From Carya illinoinensis (taxonomy: Eukaryota > Streptophyta > Magnoliopsida > Fagales > Juglandaceae), in the NCBI RefSeq assembly GCF_018687715.1, contig NC_056759.1, forward strand, positions 5,771,501-5,835,500: DNA of 64,000 nucleotides, written 5' to 3'. The notes beneath the pieces are model-generated. The model did not search any database and was not told the DNA's origin. It saw nothing but the letters and a program-made list of their open reading frames with translations. The translations under genes and the position numbers were made by a program. Shown here one piece after another: positions 35,060-48,781 of this stretch (the first letter of the stretch is position 1; each line of letters starts with the position of its first letter).

Positions 35060-36230
35060 AGATCAAGTACTTGGACTTTGGTATTTTTTGGTCGATTTAA
35101 TGCAAAAGTCGGGAAAAGTAACACAAGTCTACAATTGATGCATTTATATAAAGTGAAAAAAAGAGAAAATTAAACCTTTGATCAATTCGGTAGATGGTTC
35201 ATGAACTGGCATGGTGATCATGATGAAAGATACGTACTGTGATAAATATGTGAAAAACAAAAAACATGATGTAAAAAACATACATTATTTGATTGATAGA
35301 CGTCTGAAAGAGTTATTCCAAGTTATAGATTGGTAGCTAGCTAGGCCACTTACTGCATATTGCAGAGATCGAGTACGTACGTACTTTTATGCGTGAATGC
35401 ATTGATAATAAATATAAGGAACCGCATGCAGCTTTTCACATCCTGCTAGCTGCGGATCATTGGCATCTAGCTAGCTAGGGCACATTTCTTGGACCTTTGG
35501 TCTTTCAAGCTCAACAAGGAAATAATGCAATTTTGGTGGCTGACTGAGTACTGTGATATCGATTCATGCCAAGTCTAAATTATTAGAAAGCTAACAATCA
35601 GCGGAAGAACTAAATTGCAAACTCTTCACGAAAAGCAAAGTGGACGCCTCTGCCCGATATATTAGATATGCAAATTAATGCAGATTTGAGATACTCATAA
35701 AAACATTGCTGAATCTGATTAATATTCTAGTTGTAATCGTCAAAAATCATCCATTCAATCCTCATCTAAAGTATTTTCGAAACACCACATACCATCTTTT
35801 ATATATATAAAAGTGATATAGATATAAATAGATTATTTAAAAATAAATCTATAAATTGACATTGATTCATATTATCTGTTATTTACTTTATGATAAAAGT
35901 AATTTTATAATTTGATATAGCACATCCAGTTATGTCACTTTATGAGTTTACTTTTGTATAATTTTTTTGTTACTAAATTATTTATCTTATACATGGCATC
36001 ACCCGATAGATGAAATTTTCTGTTTGCATTGGAACTCCAACAGCACCAACAAACTATAAGCAAGATCCCAACCAATTAAAAGGAGTACTACGCGGTACAC
36101 AAAGGAGAGAAAAACTTTCGGTTGGGAAAGCACACGATCTTGCATATATAGGTTTTCTCTCTCGCAAGCAAATTATAAGGATTTATAAAATAATGCACAT
36201 TGGTCTCAAACAATGTGCATAAGATCAGTG

Positions 36231-36266
<36 letters not shown>

Positions 36267-36720
36267 AGGGGCTGATCATCAAAACCTATTCTAAATCAAA
36301 ACTCATATATAATCGACTTTAATTAGTCTTGAAAATTATCACCTTCCCTTGTGCTGAAATCTAGCTTATATATCTGACAAATTGAAAATCGCAAAATTCG
36401 CTAGAACCAATGTCTCACAGGCCAGATGTCTCACAAACTTCTGAATTTCTCAACGTCTACAAATTTTTTAAATTGACTTTGAGCATTAATCTCAAAGTCA
36501 TCTATAATAAATTAATTACAACTTAACTAACCTCAAGCAAGACAGAACTACAGAGTTAACAATATTACGTACATACAAACAACTTGGGTACTAAATAAGT
36601 TATGTTTGGACATTCGTAATTTTCCATCACAAATATTTTAAATTAGTAAACATAAAAGATAGTGGAAGCAAGAAGCATAATATATAGGAAAGCAGATGAT
36701 CAAATCGATAGAGGAAACAA
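35060..36720. other. Intergenic, no gene recognised; contains (AT)n at 36233-36264
   Basis: AT-rich sequence without coding similarity. It includes a 32-bp AT microsatellite and scattered GCTAGCTAG palindromes (35335-35345, 35467-35479). Confidence 0.5.
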
Positions 36721-36725
36721 ACTAA

Positions 36726-36925
36726 GGCCCTGTTTAGATTGAGAAGTGATCTCAACTGCTCATCTCATTTCAACATTACAACTTTTTCATATTTCCACAA
36801 ATATAATAAACAAATTCAACTATTTTAAATCTTAAAATAATAATAATATTAAAAAATAATATTCTAACAATATTTTATTTAACTTTTAACTTATATTTGA
36901 ACTTGACCACTATCCAAACGAAGTC
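36726..36925. mobile_element. Tourist-like MITE (GAGATGAG family)
   Basis: The 200-bp element is flanked by TAA on both sides (36723-36725, 36926-36928). Termini are GGCCCTGTTTAGATTGAG and, inverted, GACTTCGTTTGGATAG. The core shares AATATTCTAACAATATTTTATTTA with the copy at 7247. It lies about 0.9 kb downstream of the MYB stop codon. Confidence 0.75.
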
Positions 36926-37272
36926 TAAGAGTACTTTTTGAAAGTACGTCCATAGGTTAATTAGTTAATGCTATATAAAAAACTCAAATAGCTAGACTAG
37001 TACTACTGGCTGGCATGCATGTACATAAGATGAAAGATGCTAATGTACTTCCCACTTTCAACCACTAGTTAGAAGCTTGCCTAGCTATATGAACCTCGTT
37101 ATAAACGAGAAATATGTCATATTCTACCAATATCATGTGCTAAACACAAATGAACTTAATTCTTGTAGATGCATTAGTACTAATTAGAAATGAGGTCATG
37201 TTCTCACGGCCGGTCTTAATGTTTATAATGTATAAGATATGTATATAAGATACAAATTATATGTATGCAGAA

Positions 37273-37284
37273 TACATACATACA

Positions 37285-37314
<30 letters not shown>
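37273..37314. repeat. (TACA)n microsatellite
   Basis: About ten perfect tetranucleotide units in 42 bp, followed by imperfect copies to about 37340. Confidence 0.9.
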
Positions 37315-37316
<2 letters not shown>

Positions 37317-37854
37317 GACACATATATACATACATAAAGACGTACACCATGCAGTACTACTAGTTAATGCAGCCTTATCTGGAATGTGGAATATAATTAA
37401 TCAACTTAAGCTTAATTAGTAAGTACTCCTGCCTAATAAGTCAAAGGCCATGATCAATCATCTATATGAGCAATGTTTTCATGTTACGTACAATTAGAAT
37501 GTACTTCGCTAGCTAGCTAGGATTTTCCAGCAAGTTTTGATTTAAACCAGCAATAACAACCAACTCAATCACTTCTTCATTATTTTAGAAGCAAGAGTTC
37601 ATAACTACCCACTTAAATGTTCCCAATGAATATGGAGCAGAAGCTGAAAAACCCCCCATTATGTACAGTACCCAATAAAAGTGCTAGCTTATCACTCACA
37701 AAATAGTAGACAAAGTACTATATATAGTTCAGTAGTAGCATGGATAGAGCAAACATATTACCGGCCATTGAGTTTATTAGGGTTTTCTCTTAGAGTCCAT
37801 TAACACCACTTTCCAGTTGCTAGAATTTTTACCGCGTGTCCATATTGTAGCAAG

Positions 37855-39165
37855 TTAATTTGCTCGGTGGTACCTTAGCTCTCCGAAATCACATTCTTGT
37901 AGAGTTCCTTGTTGCATACCTCCATAGTTGGAAGCTACCGGAGGATAAACCAGAGGGCTCATCTCTCCCCAAAAATTACTTTCAGTACCGGAAGTACCAG
38001 TAGTGCCAATTCTATTATCGACGATGCCTTCCCCACATAAGAATTCTAGCCCATATAGTCCTTGTGGATTGTTGTATACGATTTCCGGATCAAGCTCTGC
38101 CGGAAAACTGCTAATTTTTCCTTGCAGCACGTTTAATTCTGCTGCCTCATCCACGTAGGACTGGGCTTGTGCAAATTGAGTAGCACTGCCAGTGATGTTG
38201 AATGCATCTGCGGAAGAAGTTGGGATATTGACAGCCTGATATATTTGTTGACCAGTGCTGGTAGTATTATAATTTGCGAAATGATTATCAGTACTTGTCC
38301 CATGATGGATTGGCAGATCGGCCTCAGAAAATCTTCCTCCAAGTTTGATAAGCAATTTTCTGATAGATGCATGGTCATTAAAACGAGGATCTTGGTTTGA
38401 GTATGGTATGGGTGCCAGCAGTGTAGGCGGCATCCCTGGCCATTGAGGGTTTTGGTTATTACTACTGTTAGGAACCATGGAACTCCCACCGCCTGATCTC
38501 TTCATCATCTCCTGCTTTAGGCTGCTACCTCTACGAGCAGCCTGTTGTTCCTTTCTCTGCTTGCCAAGAAGCTTCTTCTTCAGCCTTGTGTTCCAGTAGT
38601 TCTTTATGTCATTATCCGTTCTTCCTGGTAATTGTGCTGCAATAATAGACCACCTGCTCATGAAAACAAAAGTGTTTGACAGAGAAAATACAACACTGTA
38701 TACGATCTCTCTTGGGCCTAAACTGTTAAATAAATAAGCTATAATTATAGTCTAGGGCCGGATAATTTAGAATTTACCTGCTTCCGATGCTGATATAGAG
38801 GCTGCAAATTATGTTATCTTCCTCTTCTGAAAATCCTCCATGCTTGATATTTGGGCGGAGATAGTTTAACCATCTAAGCCGGCAACTTTTGCCGCATCTC
38901 TTAAGACCTGATTCAGCACAAATTAACATGGCATGTAAGATATATATAAACAAGCTCACTGCAGTTCAATCATATGTGTTTCTAACAAGAAAAGAAAAGA
39001 AAAAAGTGGAAAAGGTGAGTATCAATTACCGATCTTTTGTGGTAGAGCGATCCAGTTGCCACCGATGCCATGCTGCTCTATATATGACTTGAGCTTGTTA
39101 TCCTCTTCAGGTGACCATGGCCCTTTCTTGACGTTTGCTTTATCACAGCAAGGAGCTCTCCCCAT
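37855..39165 (-). CDS. R2R3-MYB transcription factor, MYB36/MYB68/RAX-like (subgroup 14)
   Basis: Exons 39165-39030, 38907-38778 and 38653-37855 join in frame to 354 residues. Both introns sit at the canonical R2R3-MYB positions (after ...QKIG and within GSR). R2 carries W17, W38 and W58; R3 has F71 in place of the first Trp, then W90 and W109, as is usual in plants. The N terminus [21 protein letters not shown] and the run [13 protein letters not shown] place it with MYB36, MYB68, MYB84/RAX3 and MYB87. In Arabidopsis these DNA-binding nuclear regulators act in root endodermis differentiation and suberin or axillary-meristem control. I see no bHLH-interaction signature in R3. The C terminus (to [12 protein letters not shown]) is Ser/Asn/Gln-rich and low in order. 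Which clade member is orthologous cannot be decided here. Confidence 0.93.
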
Positions 39166-39360
39166 GTTATCTTGGTTTTGATTTGAGCCTGATGCTATAG
39201 CTTCTCTCTCTAGAATCCAATAGGATATAGAAGAAAGAGAGGGGGAGAAAGAGAGAGAAGGACGGAGGATTAAAAAAGCTGAAAGATAGACATGGTTTCC
39301 GGAACAGTGATTTGAATATTTTAATAAAAAGGTATGGCACAACCTTTATATAAAAAATTC
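39166..39360 (-). promoter_or_regulatory. 5' UTR and TATA box of the MYB gene
   Basis: On the minus strand, TATATAAAG lies at 39352-39344, about 180 bp before the ATG. A CT-rich leader (CTCTCTCTTTCTCCCCCTC, complement of 39230-39262) sits between them, as is common in plant 5' UTRs. The start ATG at 39165 is the conserved MGRAPCC start. Confidence 0.5.
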
Positions 39361-39716
39361 CAGAAACTAAGCATGCCAGAATGGGAGAGAAGGGTTTTTC
39401 TTCTTGTCTTTCTTAGTCCAGAATCAACTAAGATAATAATATCTAGGGCTGCTGATTTCCGTGGACGGGTAATATTCTACCCCGCATATATTACGTTATA
39501 AACGCATTAATTATACCTATATTAATAATTTGATATATATATATATCATGCGTGTGTGCGCGCGCGCCCCTAGGTGTGCATGAGATATCATGCCAATCTA
39601 TCTATGATATATCTTATTGTCACGATATTTTGATAAGAAGATCGTCATGCATGTAGTATGCGTTCATCTTTTTACAGTCTAATTAATCAAATTCTTTTTG
39701 GTAAATATAGTAAAAG

Positions 39717-39945
39717 GAAAATGTTAGGATGACTATCAAATGTGTCCATCAACTATATATTAATATAAATGAGTTTTTTTATTTATTTTTTTTCTTTTTC
39801 TTTAAACATTTTTTAAACATCCTTAATTATTAAAAAATAAAAATATATAATTTCACTAACAGTCATTTCTTTAACCATTAAAAAAATTAAAAAAAAAATA
39901 TGATTAGGCATATGATAGTAGCGATGCTATCATTTTCCATGGTAA
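39717..39945. mobile_element. Probable fold-back MITE
   Basis: The left arm GGAAAATGTTAGGATGACTATCA and right arm TGATAGTAGCGATGCTATCATTTTCC are imperfect inverted repeats around an A/T-rich core. It lies about 0.5 kb upstream of the MYB gene. Boundaries are approximate. Confidence 0.5.
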
Positions 39946-40044
39946 AAATCATGAACAACATGCATTAACCACACTTGACACATGAGTACGTAACATGATA
40001 TTTAACATCAACCCCCCGACATCAACATGAATGGTTGAAATTAA

Positions 40045-40379
40045 GGGGATGTTTGGTAACAATTTCTAACCCATCCCATCTCATTTTCTTCCTAAATATC
40101 ATTTAAATATAAATATTTTTAAACTAATCCTTATAACTTTCCCAAACTTTTAATAAAAAACATTAAATAATTCAATATTTTCAAACTTTAAAATAAAAAT
40201 AATAATAATAAATTATATTCTAACAATATTTTAACTTTATAATATTTTTTATTTAACTTTTTCTTTCTCATTTTCTAAAACTTAATAAATATTTAACTCA
40301 AATTATTTCACTATTATTCACAAACTATCTTACTAATATTTACAAAATTTCCATCTCATCTTATTTTTCAAGCATCCCC
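40045..40379. mobile_element. Tourist-like MITE, larger variant
   Basis: The 335-bp element is flanked by TAA (40042-40044 and 40380-40382). Termini are GGGGATGTTTGGTAAC and, inverted, GGGGATGCTTGAAAAATAAG, with CATCTCAT words near each end and TTCTAACAATATTTTAAC in the core. It is the same superfamily as the other TAA-flanked copies but a distinct subfamily. Confidence 0.7.
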
Positions 40380-40382
40380 TAA

Positions 40383-42154
40383 TACCATGTTGAAATTGAG
40401 ATAGGTGTACGTACATGATCAAATCCATCATCATGATTGTAATTTAAGCAGAGTTCTAGAAGCAAAAGCGACAAGACTCTAACAGATAAAAAAATTATCT
40501 AAAACTAGGAAATTTTTTCCTTTTGGGTAGGTGGCCAAATGATCAACAAGAAGAGAGAAAGAATGCCATGAGAAGAGATTAGGAACACATAATTAATGCA
40601 GCTCTAGTACTACTTTGTTGCCATGTAACAGGCTAGGGAAAAAATCAAGATTTTAGCGATTGAGCACATCTTCAAATTATTTAGATGAGCTCCATCGATC
40701 CTATGATGATCACCTCCAATGTTAACGTTCATACATTTAGAAGTCGTCTAAATTAATGTATATGTTGGAAAAAGAATGATCAGCTAGTTGTTTTAAGGAG
40801 TCTAATGTAGACACGAAATCAATCATGTATGTATTTATTTGGGAACTTTTATTAAATTTATAGGTTTATTATACAAGAATGTCGCATGTCATGATATGGC
40901 ACCCGCCAGACGGTATTGATCATGACCTTGTTTCCATCGCGTAATTAACCATAATGGGCCATGTGCTAGTAGGGTTCGACTTCCTAGGCTAGGGGTTGGT
41001 GGTTGGATGCTTTCCACGCTGCGTAAGCTTCATCAGTACAGCTAGTACTTAGGCCTACGTTCTCGTGTGCTTTTTTTGCGACATTGGGATGAGTTATCAT
41101 GACACTCAGACTATACCTTACTAATCATGTTGACAAAGCAAGAATTCTGGAAGATGATTCCAAAATTTGGATATATAGTTTTTCTCATATAAGACATAAA
41201 TAATATTGACTGTGAAGTAAATGGGTAAAGAAGGTGCATTGAATTTGGTGGGCATTCAAAGGCCGAGTGAGTGACGCATCAATATCATCATCATAAACTA
41301 GACCTTAATTTATTGTTTCTCATGGTTTTACGTTGCTTTTCTATAACCAGACTGCAGCTACTGCGCGCATGCATGCATGTGAATCAAACAATTAATTTGT
41401 AATTACTGCGTCATGCCTAAAGTCTAACACAACATATATATATATGATTAGTTAATAAGGTTAAAATATTTATAAAAAATAAATAAAAAATCTCCGAAAA
41501 TCAAGGAAAGCAAAATAATAATAATAATAGTAGAAAATATTATAAATAAGTAAGAACGTTTTATTTTAAAAAGTTCAAAAAAACCGCGACCAATTAAAAT
41601 CTCGCTATATGTGTGTATGTGTGTGTGACATTAACTAGTTCCTTTCCTAGCACTGTAAATTGGCCCACATGATATTAACTGGTTCGTTTCCTTGTAATTC
41701 GTCACTACAGCTAGCTAGCTAGCTCAAGCCAACGGTCCCCTTCTCCAGGCTTTATTATATTTTCTCTGTTTGACAAGGTCAAAAGCACACACCTTAATTA
41801 TCGTATTATAATATTATATATAGGGTTAATACAGTCCAATCATTCGAAAATTCTGCGACGTTCATTCCACGAAAGAAATTCAAAAGTTTTAACTTTTACC
41901 TAGCTTGCAAGAAAAAGTGGCATGTGCAGAAGAAAATTGCAATTTGTATTTCTAATTTTTATTTACATAATAATACGTATTTACATATCAATTATTGATA
42001 TATTAAAAATTATAAAATTTGACATTAAATATTATAATTTAAATTAAAAAAACTGATCAAATAAATATTATACATAAAATTACAAATAAAATCATAAGTA
42101 CATTTAGCATTATTACTCTATGCCAAACAGGACTAATTAATGACATGTTATATG

Positions 42155-42185
<31 letters not shown>

Positions 42186-43230
42186 CTATTTTATTATAAT
42201 AAGTGTATATCTAACTGTTAAAGTAATTTTTTTTATTTTTTCTTTAAGTCCATTACTTTCTTGTTTTAGGGATACAATTATCTTTTTCTACCACTATCTC
42301 TCTCTCATTCTTGATTCCCTCTATCCCCTCATCTTGAACCTCTCCTACTCTCCGATGTCTGCCTCTCTATCTAGTACCTATGCCCCTCAAATCCACCCTC
42401 TCACGCGTTTCCCTAAAACACTCAGATCTTAATCTGAGTATAAATGTTCATATATGTAGAAAAAAATGGACATAAAGAACAGCAAGTACAAAATGAAAAA
42501 AAAAAAACTACAAAGAAAAATACTCAACTCTAAACAATATCTGTTCAGATAGGTCAAGATTAAAAAAATTATATAAAAACACGTGATTTCAATTTATTGT
42601 CCAACATCCCAAAAACTTTTCAAATCTTATTCGTTCTTTAAGTGTGGTGGTAGTATTTATTGTGGTAGCAATGATGCTATTTTTATTTATCTACGTCATT
42701 CTAATGTATCTTGACTTTAATTTTAACTAATTTTTTTATTTTTTAATGTATCTAAATATGTAATTATTATACTTACCAACCTATCATTGTCCAAAAATAT
42801 TTGCTAAAGTTTACTTTTTTGTCTCTATGCATTAAATTATTCATTAATCAAGTTTTTTTTTTAAACACTATATTATTTTTGTAAAAAACATGTTTAATCC
42901 AACTAGTCAAATGTATTTTGTACGTGCTCCTGACTTAGTATATATATGTATATATATATATTGACCTAGTATATATATATAAGCATTGCACAAAAACAAC
43001 CTAATATTTGTGGCTTAAATTTGGTCTTTAACTGTCAAAATTAACGTACCATTAGTTGTGGTCTACCGTGTAAATTAGCTGTAATTGCTGATTTTTGTGT
43101 TCAATTACTTTGGAATATTCAATTAATTCCGGACTGAAAGATGTCTATTTTTTGTTACTTGGAATCCTTAATTACTTAGTACATGAATTTAAAGAATTAA
43201 TCTTGAATTGACTCGAGCTACGGTTCGGTC
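40383..43230. other. Intergenic, no gene recognised; (AT)n at 42159-42185
   Basis: AT-rich DNA with microsatellites (ACAACATATATATATAT at 41430-41446; AT run at 42159-42185; shorter runs near 42940-42980). A 95-codon plus-strand frame starting in the AT repeat at 42145 is low-complexity and has no family resemblance. Confidence 0.45.
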
Positions 43231-43239
43231 AAATCAAAT

Positions 43240-43510
43240 TTTCACACGACCATTAGGCTCGCCCTCTCTGCTTTTATTAAGATAACCTCACTTTGAGCCC
43301 AACTAGGAAAACAACTTATTAAACCCAAATAAGGAAACTGGATTCTAAGCCCAAATAATAGAACTTTCTTCTGAGACGCCATATCGGTCAACTGTTATTG
43401 CAACAATAAGAGAACTAGGGCCACACGGCCCACACTTATTCGGAGACAAAACCCAGTCCCGACACAGGCCAACCCCAATTCCCAATCAGAAGCCCAAAAG
43501 ACAAATGATT
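43240..43510 (-). other. Possible solo-LTR remnant, dense in TTGGGCTT words
   Basis: On the minus strand, GGGCT/TTGGGC words recur about eight times in 260 bp, ending in AATAAAAGCAGAGAGGGCG. The segment is GC-richer than its surroundings. Such a pattern is seen in plant LTRs, and site II-like promoters also use TGGGCC. No matching second copy, TSD or adjacent gene was found, so this is only a suggestion. Confidence 0.25.
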
Positions 43511-46500
43511 ACTATCAATAGATGTATTTTGGGGTTTTTTTTTTTTTTTAGAAAAATAATAATATAAAATGGGTCTCACACTATACGACAAATCACTACG
43601 AAGATATCAGAAATCATGTCAATCATACAATTTAATTAAATATCCAAGATTAGGGCCATATGCCAGAGGATAGAATTTCAGAACATAAAAAAGGAGCCAT
43701 AAGATCTATGGTGATATCCCACTATATATGCATCAAATAGTACTTGCAATAAACTGCAATCTATTAATAATTGATTGCAGTACTGCACCAATCTTGTTGA
43801 TTTGAGTTTTAGACAGCTGATCTTAGCTTAGATGAGTATTGTCACTTCAACTCAATTGCGCCAGCTTATGTTTATCCTTCTCAGGACCAGCCGACCAAGT
43901 GTGCTGACAATGACTGGCAGTACAGCCTCTTGGATATAGATTAGCAATCAGACTAACATGTAGTTAAGCACTAGATTTTAGTCAGATCAGAGGCCAACAG
44001 ATTACCTTTAACCTCCTCTATACATGCAGCAATTTGATCGATAGGGAAGATCGGAATTGCTTTATCATCTTTAAACACACTGAAAAAAAAAAATCAGTAG
44101 CATCTCATGTTTCAATCTTGCTTTAAGTAGTTTTCAGAAATCAGTTGCATCTAAGTTCTTGGTTTTTAGAAGTCCAAAATGCAACTTCAGTTAATTCCAC
44201 AATTTTTCTAAACTACAGTCAACTCAGCTGACCTGGTGCTAATTTGATGTTTTTTGGAATATATAGCAATCCACAATCACGTAAAGCTGCTCGGATCCGC
44301 TTATACGTTGAAGTATTGCACTATGCATGTTAAGTCCCAAGGATTTATAAAAGAAATTCGGGAAAATTGGCCACAAAACCAACTGGCCGGGTAATCCACT
44401 TAACGTACGTCGTCGGAGTATTCAAACTACCTACCTAGCTAGGTCAAGCTATTTCCGAGCTCAACGATCTGTGTTACGTGTGTTGATAACAGAAGGGGCC
44501 AGGTATTTGGACGATAAACAGGAATTAAAGACGTCGACGTAGCATTTGTTTTCCTCTTAATGATCTGCCACTACTGTACGTGGTACTAAACGTGATTGGC
44601 AATATTTTTCTTCAAACTAATACTTGTTCTTTTGTTTTGTTTTTGCTGTAATTTCTATATATATGCTGTTACACCAATCATGAAAGTCGAAATGCCCGTG
44701 AATTGTAATCTGATAATATTCCCCATGCATCGATCAATATTGCTTTTCTATCGAGAAGGTCTTCATCAAGAGATCGATCGAAGAGTTCGTTATATTCTGT
44801 GCATCTCCAAGCTGTAGTAATTTACGCTCTCCTTATCTATTTTCAAACTCTTAACAAATTATAATATGCACCCTCAAAAAGGTAGTAATCAAAATATAAA
44901 ATATTTTTCTGCAAACTGATACTTGTTCTTTTCTTTTGTTGAATGTAATTCCAACTCGCTAATGCGAATCACAGTGTGCAAAGAAAAGATTGGGAGGGAT
45001 GGAGACAGTCTCCATTAATCAAGACGGACTATTTATGCTTTATCTCACTTCTCTTCGAGCTTGGAGGTTTCTTTTATGGATGCTTGTTGATATTAATGGT
45101 GGGTGATGTCGAAAGAGGGTACTCATGTCTAACATGACCAATTTCTAAGATGGGCTCCACCATGGAAAAAAAACAGGAAATTCTTTTCTGAGGTTCTCTG
45201 ACCAGCTGATCATCAAGCTGAAACCTGAATCACTACTTTGTTGTGAAAGGCTAATTTTTAGGTTGATGGTGGGAGCCCCCCCAACTTTCTTTTGAAACTT
45301 TGGGTGGTTTTCCATTCCAATGAGTGTAATATTATCAAAGATTTTCAGAGGCGCAGTGTGAAAATTCAAACATCCCAAAAAGATACATATATATATAGAT
45401 ATGAAGTAGATGTGATGGGATTTTTTCAGCTCTACAGGAGAAATGATTAGCAGATTCCCTCCCTTGATCTCTCTTTCAAATCATGGATTTGAAAAGGCCT
45501 ATGAACCATAATTGCTTTGGATCAGCCTCAGCTTTATTATTCCACAAGTGGGTAAAGCTGTTTGATTGATCCAAGTCACGAGTTACCATCTTAAACACCA
45601 TTGACCCTTGAAAACGTTAATCTCTTATAGATCAGCCTGTACTAAGTATCTGAGCAACCACCAAGGAATCGATGTTGAGTGTTGACCCACTTATATAACT
45701 TTCCAATTTGAGGTGCAAGTGGCCACGTCTTAAACGGCCGGCAAAATTCACTTGTATTATATATACATGAAATTACTTCCACGATTGTCTCATGACCCCA
45801 CTATTTCTGAGGAAATTATTATATATTGATTGGCCGGCGGCACCTGATAATCTCTGATCTTAGATTAGAAGACTGATCATATTCCACAGTCCACACCCTT
45901 TCAAAATCTATATAGTTAAAAACGCCTGAATTCTGAATAATATTGACATGTCAAAAGTACTCTTTAATCAGACATGGATTAAACTAGACCATCAAATAAA
46001 GATGGAAGATTTCAAAGAACCTCAGTTCAAAAGGCCAGCACGTACGATAATTTAAAGAACGTCTAAAACCAAGTATTTTCTGTCTCTAAATTACTTGCAT
46101 TGCCGCACAAAGTTTAATTCCTACAGTTAATTTCTTTTTTCTTTATGGTGCTTATTCGGAGCACATGGACGCTGAATTTTATTTTAGGTGAATGAAATCA
46201 TGATTGTTGACAAGTGAAAAGAAAAATGATAGTAATGCTATTTTTACACAACTATTTCTCAATCAGTTTAACGCACTCACCTGCCAATTAGCTGGTTTCG
46301 TTGTTTTTCCCCTGGAATTAATGTAGTTTCTACCCCTCTACAATGCAGTTTTCCCCCTCCCATACCGTACGTACGCGTGGCCCACATACTCAATGATGGA
46401 TTCAGTGGGGCATATATACCCAAAGAGGGGTTAACTTTTGTCATTTCAGCATGTTATTATGTGTATGTGCTTAGTAAACAGTGCAAAGCATGTGCTAACC

Positions 46501-47725
46501 ATATGGGTCTGGTTTGCTTATTCAATTAGGACCACATAATTTAGTCAATATTTATCCAACAAAAGATGATCAGAATGATATATTCCCAGTAGGTAAGATA
46601 TATAGATCCATCAAATAGGTCAATCGTTTAGAATCAAACGGCAAAGATTTGAGGGAAATTCACATCGTCGTCCCAGCTGGGCACGTAGGGTCATTATAAT
46701 CAAAACTTTCCCAAAAAATAAAAAAACACAGTACTCTTACTGATAATCAGGCCGGGGACAGAAATGGTTGCTCAGAAAGAAAAATGAATGGTGAACTCAG
46801 AAGAAATAATTAAAAGGAGAGGCTATCATAATTGGTTGGCAATGGTTATCCAAAGGACTATTTGTACAGTAAATAATGATATGTTATGTCTTTATTAGTG
46901 CATCATATTGATAACTTGGCAATGGGAATGTCCCCTACAACACATGAGGTAGCAACTTGGCAAATTATGCACGCATACATATCTACAATATTCGATTTTT
47001 GTTGAATTGATTACAATTCATTTTTCTGCAGAATCCCAAAGGGCCGTGGAGGATTTTAAGTGAACCCAATATGTATTTTTTAAACTGACCACGTACATGA
47101 ATTCACTTCCTAAAACGCTTTTCCTTATGCATGTACTTAGCAATAAATCCCATATACACCACTTTTCATAGAAAGATTTTTAATGCGGTTGTGTATCATG
47201 TTTTGGTCTTCAAAAGCATACGTACGTGTTTCATTGATCAGTAGGTTGAGGATTGCATGCAAATGTAGAGGTAATTACGGGGTTTTTTGCACCCCATCAT
47301 TTCCTTCGCTTGAGCTGCTGCTCTCGGAGGATGATATTTTGAAATATCATCATCCATGACCACCATATGAGTGTATGGTTCCCCAATGTGACTGCTTACA
47401 GGAGAATTGATCCAATGAGTACTGTGTAAGGTGTTTGACATGCGATCAGTGGATATTGCCTAATACTTCACTTCCATTTTCTGAGTGCATTCCTTGTGTT
47501 CCAAATGTTAAAATAAATAAATAAAACATAAATAAAACAAAGCGGGAGTCTGGAAGAGGCTCTGTTTTTTAGTTCCATATATACTTGCCGAGCAATGGTC
47601 AAGCAACCGTTGTCTTCAGTACCGTATTGGTCCACGTACACATGTTAGTGGATCGGCTAACGTATAGCTAGATAGATGGATCCAAAGTATCATGAACCAT
47701 TTGATCATATAATTAGAAAAATGGT
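43511..47725. other. Intergenic, no gene recognised
   Basis: About 4.2 kb without recognisable coding similarity. Short frames at 44596-44817 (+), 45145-45378 (-) and 47238-47441 (-) have no family features I can name. No tRNA, rRNA or well-known miRNA sequence was spotted. Confidence 0.45.
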
Positions 47726-48656
47726 ATTCTTGTTGGTTTTTTTGCTCCTTTAGTAAGTTCCACATGGGTAAAAAATGAAAAGGAGTAAGCTGCAATGCCT
47801 ATATAAGGGGTTAAGCTTCTTTAGTTTAAACTCTCAGTTGAAAGTAGGCCTGTTCATCCGGGTTCCGACCCGGAAATCCGGGTAGACCCAAACCGGAATC
47901 CGGATTTCAAATCCGGGCCAGAACCCGGACCGGGTTAATCCGGATCATAAACGGGCCGAAACCCGGATGAATCCGGATTTTTCAAAACCCGGATTCCGGG
48001 TTCCGGATTAAACCCGGTTTTTTTTTTTTTTTTTAACCATCACCCTGAACTTCTTCCATCGCCACATCTGAAACTTCTTTCTACAGCATCAAAATTTTCA
48101 GATATTTCAGTTAAAATGAAAACTTGCAAGAATAAGATTACCATAAAATTTACAGATTGATCAATACAATAGTACCTTGAACACATAAAATTCTCTATAT
48201 TTACATCATGGTCCAACTTCTTGAAGGTTTTCTTTAGAACCTATATTGCCTAACAGAACATCGACATGAATAAAGTAATAAATATTGAGGGATAAATGTT
48301 GTTTGTGACATTGATCTGTGAAAGGAAAACAAAAATAAAATCCTGAACCAAATGTAAGGGAAAATACATCCACAAAGATCTTCACAGGTAATTTGGAGTT
48401 TAGTTTCCAGACATCGACTGGGTTGGATCCCCTCAAAGTTTCGAGGCTTCTACCAAAATCCTTTTGCTTTTAATACTGTGTCGCCCAGAGTTGGGCGTCT
48501 TTAACGCAAATTACATTCTCATCAAAACATTCAAACATTCAAACATTCAAACATTCAAACAACAAAACCCTAAAATACATTCAAACATTCTCATCAAAAC
48601 AGATCCAAATCAACAAAGAAATAAAAGGAAAAAACCCTAGGTTTTCGGGGCTCAAA

Positions 48657-48660
<4 letters not shown>

Positions 48661-48709
<49 letters not shown>
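48661..48709. repeat. (AG)24 microsatellite inside the hAT element
   Basis: An uninterrupted AG run of about 48 bp, flanked by AAAACCCTAGG (upstream) and sequence resembling a plant 5' leader. It could be captured host sequence. Confidence 0.9.
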
Positions 48710-48710
<1 letters not shown>

Positions 48711-48781
48711 CAGTTAGGGACGAAGACCTTCGAGCGAAGCACTTCCATCTTCTTCCCATATCTGCTCTCTCTCCATCAACT

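Noticed and set aside
34351..35066. Frames rich in Tyr-Ile (YIYIYI)
   Set aside because: Translations of (AT)n microsatellites.
42145..42432. 95-codon frame beginning in an (AT)n repeat
   Set aside because: Low-complexity start and Leu/Ser-rich sequence from pyrimidine-rich DNA; no family match.
44596..44817. 73-codon frame with a hydrophobic N terminus resembling a signal peptide
   Set aside because: T-rich DNA gives such hydrophobic runs by chance; no supporting feature.
47238..47441. 67-codon minus-strand frame
   Set aside because: No recognisable similarity; isolated and short.
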